Shown one piece after another: positions 28,460 through 32,799 of a stretch of DNA of 32,799 nucleotides. The translations under genes were made by a program, and so were the position numbers. The notes beneath the pieces were generated by a model that saw nothing but the letters and a program-made list of their open reading frames with translations, had not been told where the DNA came from and did no database searches. Location of the stretch: the NCBI GenBank assembly GCA_964653045.1, contig CAZZBW010000012.1, positions 1 to 32,799 of the forward strand. The letters run 5' to 3'. How positions within the stretch are numbered: the first letter of the stretch is position 1; each line of letters begins with the position of its first letter. This DNA is from DAOOPX01 sp964653045 (lineage in GTDB: Bacteria; Patescibacteriota; Microgenomatia; UBA1400; PJMF01).

Positions 28460-30721
28460 CTAGTTATCTTCAACTTTTTTGGCAATATCTCGGAGCTTGG
28501 CGGCTAACTCGAAATTTAAATCTTTTGCAGCTTGACGCATTTGAAGGCGGATTTTTTTGACTAATTTAATTTTTTCTGAAGGGGTGAAAGCTGCTGGATC
28601 AAGCTGATTGAGATTAATGCTTTCTTTTTCTGAGAGCATGATGCTTCCAACGTTCATATGTTTGTTTTTTTGTTCATTTTCTTTGCGGTTGGTGATTAAT
28701 TCGGAGCGAATAGGTTTAATAATCGAGTGCGGTTCAATTTGGTGTTCTTGATTATATTGTTTTTGAGTTTGTCTGCGTCTCTGGGTTTCACTAATGGCTT
28801 GCTTCATTGAACCAGTCATGCGCTCAGCGTAGAGGATTACATGACCGTCTTGGTGGCGAGCAGCGCGTCCCATGGTTTGGACCAAGGCGGTTATAGATCG
28901 GAGGAAGCCTTCTTTATCAGCATCGAGAATGGCGATCAAGCTTACTTCGGGTAAGTCAAGTCCCTCGCGCAATAAGTTGATGCCTACTACTACGTCGTAC
29001 TGTCCTTCTCTCAACTCTGCCAAGATGTCGGATCGTTCCAGAGTGACAATGTCTGAGTGGAGATAGGCAACTTTGGGTAGATTTTCCAGCACCTGAAGGG
29101 TATCGATTTTTTTGAAGCGCTGATTCAAGTTGGATAAGTGTCGGTAGTATTTTTCGGGTATTTTGCCGATCTCAATCTGATCGATCGGCAGTTCTTCGCT
29201 AGTCCAAAGGGTTTTGTTTGGGTCGTCGATTGCATCGGTGATTGGTTTATCAAATAGGAATTTATTTACAATTTCGAGTAATTTTTCTTTATCGTTCAGA
29301 TACTCGGTTAAACTTTCCGCCATTCTTTTGGTTAGGGTTGTTACGAGCGTTCTTTCACCCAAAGCTTTGCGCTTAATAATCTCGACAATTAAGTCAATCA
29401 CTTGACCGTCGACTGGTTTTAGTTCAATTGTTGGATCGAGCAAACCCGTGGGTCTAATCAATTGCTGAACCAGCTCCCCACCTGATAATTTTAGTTCAAT
29501 CTCTGCTGGTGTGGCTGAGACGGCGATTAGCTGATCCGTTCGTTCCAAAAATTCTTCAAACTTAAGAGGGCGATTATCTAGGGCGCTCGGTAGTCGAAAG
29601 CCATACTCAATTAATGTTTCTTTGCGCGAGCGATCACCTCGATGCATGCCTTTGATTTGAGGTAGAGTCATGTGACTCTCGTCGACTACGGTCAAGAATC
29701 CTTCTGTCTGAAACTTTCGCGCATTTTCGGCAAAATAATCTAGTAGAGTAAAAGGTGGGTCACCAACTGCTCGGCCATCAAAGTAGCGTGAATAATTCTC
29801 GATTCCGCCGACAAAACCGAACTGCTCAATCATTTCTAGGTCATATGAAACCTTTTGTCTTAAGCGTAATTCTTCAACTAGTCTATTCTGAGATTTAAGC
29901 TCGTTCAAACGTTTGCTTAGATCCTGTCGAATGTTATCTAGGGCAAGGTGCTGAGCAACTGGATCAACCACATAGTGCTTGGCGGGATAAATTACAAATT
30001 CGCTTGTGTAAGATTCAGGTTGAGGAAGGGTGGTGCCAGAAATTGGATCAATCCAATTAATTGATTCGATTTGATTTTCTAAAGTTGATATTTTAAGGGC
30101 TTTCTCTTCATACGCTGGCCATACAACAATGTTTTCGCCACTAACCCGATAGCTGCCTCGTTTAAGATCAGAATTATTTTGATCATATTGGAGATTTTCC
30201 AGTTGTAGCAAGATACTTTTACGCTGAATGATTTCTCCTTCTTTCAGGCGCAATAAATATTTGCCATACTCAACCGGAGAACCAAGGTTGTAAATACACG
30301 AAACGCTGGCCACCACAATACAATCAGGTCGAGTCAATAAATTGGTGGTGGTGGCCAAGCGCAAACGATCAATGTCTTCGTTAATGGTGGCTTCTTTCTC
30401 GATGTAAGTATCGGTCCGGGGGATATAGGCTTCGGGCTGGTAGTAGTCATAGTAAGACACAAAATAACTGACCGCATTTTCTGGGAAAAAGTCCCGAAAT
30501 TCTTGATATAGTTGAGCGGCCAGAGTCTTGTTGTGAGCCACGATCAAAGTAGGCTTTTGAACTTGTTGAATGACATTGGCAACGGTAAAGGTTTTACCTG
30601 AGCCAGTCACTCCCAACAGAGTTTGGGCTGGTTTTTTGCCATTGATACCGGCGACCAACTCTGCAATTGCTCGAGGTTGGTCGCCGGTAGGTTGGAAGTT
30701 TGTCTTGAGTTTAAACTGCAT
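28460..30721 (-). CDS. uvrB: UvrABC system protein B, with a central insertion
   Basis: Product of 753 residues from ATG 30721 (usual about 660-700). Motifs: FQPTGDQPRAI, Walker A GVTGSGKTFT, the beta-hairpin YFVSYYDYYQPEAYIPRTDTYIEK-like region near 90-115, DESHMTLPQI, VSATP, the motif V region GINLLREGLDLPEVSL and MGRAARH. The C-terminal UVR domain is KDLNFELAAKLRD. Between TEYLND and PKVAYLHSD (about residues 475-547) lies a charged insert of roughly 70 residues absent from typical UvrB. The start was chosen because conserved sequence begins there and a TATCAT -10 ends 10 nt upstream. uvrA and uvrC are not in the window. Confidence 0.95.
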   Translation of the reverse strand: MQFKLKTNFQPTGDQPRAIAELVAGINGKKPAQTLLGVTGSGKTFTVANVIQQVQKPTLIVAHNKTLAAQLYQEFRDFFPENAVSYFVSYYDYYQPEAYIPRTDTYIEKEATINEDIDRLRLATTTNLLTRPDCIVVASVSCIYNLGSPVEYGKYLLRLKEGEIIQRKSILLQLENLQYDQNNSDLKRGSYRVSGENIVVWPAYEEKALKISTLENQIESINWIDPISGTTLPQPESYTSEFVIYPAKHYVVDPVAQHLALDNIRQDLSKRLNELKSQNRLVEELRLRQKVSYDLEMIEQFGFVGGIENYSRYFDGRAVGDPPFTLLDYFAENARKFQTEGFLTVVDESHMTLPQIKGMHRGDRSRKETLIEYGFRLPSALDNRPLKFEEFLERTDQLIAVSATPAEIELKLSGGELVQQLIRPTGLLDPTIELKPVDGQVIDLIVEIIKRKALGERTLVTTLTKRMAESLTEYLNDKEKLLEIVNKFLFDKPITDAIDDPNKTLWTSEELPIDQIEIGKIPEKYYRHLSNLNQRFKKIDTLQVLENLPKVAYLHSDIVTLERSDILAELREGQYDVVVGINLLREGLDLPEVSLIAILDADKEGFLRSITALVQTMGRAARHQDGHVILYAERMTGSMKQAISETQRRRQTQKQYNQEHQIEPHSIIKPIRSELITNRKENEQKNKHMNVGSIMLSEKESINLNQLDPAAFTPSEKIKLVKKIRLQMRQAAKDLNFELAAKLRDIAKKVEDN
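30646..30689. repeat. Perfect inverted repeat 14/16 inside uvrB
   Basis: TACCGGCGACCAAC (30646-30659) and GTTGGTCGCCGGTA (30676-30689); encodes the conserved PTGDQPRAIAELVAGI start of UvrB. Confidence 0.92.
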
Positions 30722-30726
30722 CAGCA

Positions 30727-30741
30727 GTGGTATGATACCAC
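30727..30741. promoter_or_regulatory. Palindrome covering divergent -10 elements of uvrB and the CofE-like gene
   Basis: GTGGTAT-G-ATACCAC. It contains TATGAT on + (ends 20 nt before ATG 30757) and TATCAT on - (ends 10 nt before ATG 30721). A candidate operator for damage control of uvrB. Confidence 0.5.
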
Positions 30742-30756
30742 CTGCAAGAAAACAGC

Positions 30757-31503
30757 ATGACAATCACACCGATTAAATCAAGATATGTGCAACCCAATGA
30801 CAATCTTCAAGATGTCATTCTCAGCGTTGTCTCTGAAATTCCCGAACGATCTGTGTTAGCTGTGACCAGCAAAATCGTGGCGCTGTGTGAAGGACGAGTG
30901 GTCCTGAAAAAATCTGGTCAGCGTCAAGAAAAGCATCAGCTAGTAGCTCAAGAAGCTGAGCAATATATCGATCCCGTAGTTTCAAAATATGATCTAATGT
31001 TGACGATCAAGTATGGAGTGTTATCGGTCAATGCGGGCGTGGACGAATCAAACATTGACCAAAAGTACTACGTGTTATTGCCCGAAAACCCTTGGAGTTC
31101 AGCAGTAAAAATTTGGCAATTTTGTCGTCAACATTTCGGAGTCAAAGAGCTGGGAGTGATCATCACTGATAGTAAGACTACGCCTCTGAAATGGGGTGTG
31201 ACCGGCACTTGTCTGGGTTATTGTGGATTTGAGGGATTGAAGAACTTGATTGGCAATAAAGACCTTGCTGGCAGAGCTTTGACCATGACTAAAGTGAATG
31301 TGGCCGAGGCGTTCGCCGCCTCGGCCGTGTATGTGATGGGCGAAGCTGATGAGTCCCAACCCTTCGCTTTAATCACCGATTTGCCAGACACAAAGTTTGC
31401 CCAAAAACCGCCAAGTAACAAGGAAATCGCCGCGCAGCTGATTAAACCAGAGGACGATGCCTATTGGCCAATTCTTTCGCAGGCTAAGTGGAAAAAAAGT
31501 TAA
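30757..31503 (+). CDS. CofE-like (coenzyme F420-0:L-glutamate ligase family) protein
   Basis: Product of 248 residues. Family motifs: AVTSKIVALCEGRVV, DLMLTIKYGVLSVNAGVDESN, LLPENPWSSA, GVIITDSKTTPLKWGVTG and GRALTMTKVNVAEAFAASAVYVMGE (in parts). CofE adds glutamates to F420-0 using GTP in archaea and actinobacteria. No F420 synthesis or F420-using gene is present in the window, so the true substrate may be another carboxylate. IITDS differs from the usual IITDT, and TTPLKWG replaces GRPWRxG. Start ATG 30757 has no Shine-Dalgarno sequence. It is divergent from uvrB and contains a 10/5 inverted repeat. Confidence 0.82.
   Translation: MTITPIKSRYVQPNDNLQDVILSVVSEIPERSVLAVTSKIVALCEGRVVLKKSGQRQEKHQLVAQEAEQYIDPVVSKYDLMLTIKYGVLSVNAGVDESNIDQKYYVLLPENPWSSAVKIWQFCRQHFGVKELGVIITDSKTTPLKWGVTGTCLGYCGFEGLKNLIGNKDLAGRALTMTKVNVAEAFAASAVYVMGEADESQPFALITDLPDTKFAQKPPSNKEIAAQLIKPEDDAYWPILSQAKWKKS
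31302..31326. repeat. Perfect inverted repeat 10/5 inside the CofE-like gene
   Basis: GGCCGAGGCG and CGCCTCGGCC around TTCGC; encodes AEAFAASA, conserved in the family. Confidence 0.88.
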
Positions 31504-31579
31504 TAACAACGCAATTCCATATTAATTTACTCGTGTAAAAGTTAAGTAAAGAATCCAAGACTAGTATCAATGTTGTCGT

Positions 31580-31647
31580 GGGGGCGCAAGTGGTCTTGGG
31601 CCAAGTCTGAGCAACCTGGTTTGCGAGTTCAATTCCCGTCGCCTCCA
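31580..31647 (+). ncRNA. tRNA-like element or tmRNA-end remnant
   Basis: GGGGGCG (31580-31586) pairs with CGCCTCC (31640-31646), extendable outwards to 11 pairs (31576-31586 with 31640-31650, one G-T). A T-arm-like GCGAG-TTCAATT-CCCGT stands at 31623-31639 with one mismatch. The middle 36 nt contain CTTGG-G-CCAAG and do not fold into normal D and anticodon arms. The acceptor and T-arm sequences resemble the ends of bacterial tmRNA, but the tag-encoding middle is missing. A rho-independent terminator follows. Probably a pseudo-tRNA or shortened tmRNA relic. Confidence 0.4.
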
Positions 31648-31738
31648 CGATCATTTAATTATTGAAAATTGCAATAGTTTGTGAGATATTAACAATGCTC
31701 GGACTTGGCTAATCAGGACACTTGACAAATCAGTCAAG

Positions 31739-31769
31739 AAATCCCCGGATTAATCTTGGGGATTTTTTG
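31739..31769 (+). terminator. Rho-independent terminator
   Basis: AATCCCC (31740-31746) pairs with GGGGATT (31758-31764), followed by TTTTTT ending at 31768. A second small hairpin (CTTGAC-AAATCA-GTCAAG, 31721-31738) directly precedes it. It would end plus-strand transcripts from the CofE-like gene or the tRNA-like element. Confidence 0.75.
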
Positions 31770-31771
31770 TT

Positions 31772-32799
31772 TCAGATAGAGATTGTCAAATCGTGCACCG
31801 GTTGAGCTTGACCACCGAGGCGGAATTTATACTCTTCCCTACCCCGCAAGAAATCATATGTGTGTTTTCCTTGTTTGATGGCATCAGCGATTGTTAGCGC
31901 AGTTAAAACTTGACCAACAGAAAGTTGCCAATACGTTGGATCATAGCCGGAATTGTATAGACTGTAAGTACCAGCGTAATCAAAAACTAGCATGGCAGAA
32001 ACGGGTTGATTTGTTGATGGTAAATTAAAAGAGTTTTCTCGCCAGTTTTTAAGATATAAAAAGAAAAGTTTCAGCCAACCTTTTTCAGCTAATTTGGGCA
32101 GTAATTTAATGAAAAACTGACGATGCTCGTCGACCCAAAAATCGTGCTTGTCAGACGAAGAAAGTTGGTGGAGTCTGATAAATTCATCTACTGCAATAGA
32201 TATTTTATTCGGGTCGGAAATGGTCTTAACGCTGTACTCTACTTCGGCTTCTAGTTTGCGTAGTTTGCGCCGAACTTCGTGGCGCTGCTTGCGTGCAAGC
32301 AGCGCCAAATACTGATCAAATGTTTTAGGTAACTCAATTACAGGACAAACATCTTGCTCGTTGGTTGAAACTTTAATCTTTGGCAAACGTTGCTTAATTA
32401 AGTTGGGCAGCAAGGTCAACGTTGCCGAATTATCTGGTAGACTACACAACTCAACAGTATTGATTTGTCCCTTGTTAAATAGTTTGGCAATGATTTCAGC
32501 CAGCATGGGATAAACTTGGTCAATAAATTTTTTGTTGACAATTGGGTCTAGGTAGTCACTGACCGCTTTACAGCCGACGAGCTTGAGGGTTTGGTCTTGG
32601 ATGAAAAATGGCGCGATACAAACTGGTTCATGATTTTGTTGTTGTTTCCCTTCAGCTACGTTCAGGGTGACAATATGCAATTCTCCTTCTCCTAACGTTT
32701 CCCACCAAGTTTGTTGAAATATTGGAGTTTGGAAAATTGTATTTGTGGCGGCTGTATCAAGCAGCCGCCACCATTCCCCTTCGATGCTGTCAAATTTCT
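31772..32799 (-). CDS. GNAT-type acyltransferase of the BioF2/CelD/FemAB-like superfamily, 5' end outside window
   Basis: The minus-strand frame is open from the stop at 31772 to the right edge, so the gene is cut. The TTG at 32680 is internal: upstream codons read FDSIEGEWWRLLDTAATNT, then FQTPIFQQTWWETLGEGE, a typical N-terminus of this superfamily. Later motifs: RKQRHEVRRKLRKLE (substrate loop), a variable-length middle, SAMLVFDYAGTYSLYNSGYDP, LSVGQVLTALTIADA and the C-terminal YDFLRGREEYKFRLGG. Such enzymes transfer acyl or aminoacyl groups, often in cell-surface polymer synthesis. It contains two inverted repeats (13/2 and 10/7). Confidence 0.82.
   Translation of the reverse strand, partial: KFDSIEGEWWRLLDTAATNTIFQTPIFQQTWWETLGEGELHIVTLNVAEGKQQQNHEPVCIAPFFIQDQTLKLVGCKAVSDYLDPIVNKKFIDQVYPMLAEIIAKLFNKGQINTVELCSLPDNSATLTLLPNLIKQRLPKIKVSTNEQDVCPVIELPKTFDQYLALLARKQRHEVRRKLRKLEAEVEYSVKTISDPNKISIAVDEFIRLHQLSSSDKHDFWVDEHRQFFIKLLPKLAEKGWLKLFFLYLKNWRENSFNLPSTNQPVSAMLVFDYAGTYSLYNSGYDPTYWQLSVGQVLTALTIADAIKQGKHTYDFLRGREEYKFRLGGQAQPVHDLTISI
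32280..32307. repeat. Perfect inverted repeat 13/2 inside the acyltransferase gene
   Basis: TGGCGCTGCTTGC and GCAAGCAGCGCCA around GT; encodes YLALLARKQRHE, the conserved substrate loop. Confidence 0.94.
32745..32771. repeat. Perfect inverted repeat 10/7 inside the acyltransferase gene
   Basis: GTGGCGGCTG and CAGCCGCCAC around TATCAAG; encodes WWRLLDTAATN. Confidence 0.88.

Noticed and set aside
9096..32307. Intragenic inverted repeats as inserted mobile palindromic elements
   Set aside because: They do not share sequence, cover conserved residues and add no visible extra residues to the proteins.
32678..32680. TTG start for the right-end acyltransferase
   Set aside because: The same frame stays open upstream and encodes a family-typical N-terminus up to the window edge.
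1..32799. UGA read as glycine (SR1/Gracilibacteria code)
   Set aside because: Several genes end at TGA at family-typical lengths (for example MBL-fold gene, phosphoesterase) and no in-frame TGA interrupts conserved genes.

Overview
The window looks like part of a small-genome Candidate Phyla Radiation (Patescibacteria) bacterium. The evidence is indirect. Genes are tightly packed and short. Two of the three clear tRNA genes lack an encoded CCA. IMP dehydrogenase has no CBS domains, enolase is divergent, and several enzymes are of archaeal or eukaryotic type (Elp3, a Trm9-like methyltransferase, an archaeal-type CoA enzyme fusion, a CofE homologue). Base composition is moderately AT-rich and the genetic code appears standard (TAA, TAG and TGA all end genes). 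I cannot name the class, and no rRNA or ribosomal protein gene is present to help.

Layout. Positions 1-3216 (+): end of an unknown gene, two small membrane proteins and a 5'-nucleotidase-family phosphoesterase. 3228-3801 (+): a type II toxin-antitoxin pair with its own promoter. 3860-5532 (+): an ATP-grasp ligase and a VIT1/CCC1-type metal transporter. 5539-8082 (-): Trm9-like tRNA methyltransferase, MFS transporter and receiver-domain protein. 8155-9954 (+): Elp3. 9941-14432 (-): a hypothetical protein, MazG, RecQ, RarA and the CoaD/dephospho-CoA kinase fusion. 14518-19280: CapA-like protein, tRNA-Leu, a second MFS transporter, an AT-rich patch with a degenerate metallo-beta-lactamase-fold gene, tRNA-Gly and a cation exchanger. 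19344-19614: tRNA-Pro flanked by broken copies of itself that carry hairpin inserts. 19658-22578 (+): DUF3160 protein and a calcium-loop partner. 22624-26901: IMP dehydrogenase, Hsp20, pseudouridine synthase, phosphoesterase, a hypothetical protein and EF-P. 27101-32799: enolase, UvrB, CofE-like ligase, a tRNA-like element and a partial acyltransferase.

Functional links. Elp3 and the Trm9-like protein would act in sequence on the tRNA wobble uridine (cm5U, then mcm5U). RecQ, RarA, UvrB and MazG form a genome-maintenance and nucleotide-cleaning set. The fused CoaD/DUF359 protein could carry out the last two steps of CoA synthesis.

Two window-wide patterns stand out. First, many genes carry a long, often perfect inverted repeat inside their reading frame (arms 10-16 bp, mostly 0-8 nt loops). 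The repeats differ in sequence from gene to gene and often encode conserved residues in both arms. Second, about fifteen genes have a -10 hexamer ending only 6-10 nt before the start codon, which predicts leaderless mRNAs; Shine-Dalgarno sequences are clear at only a few genes.
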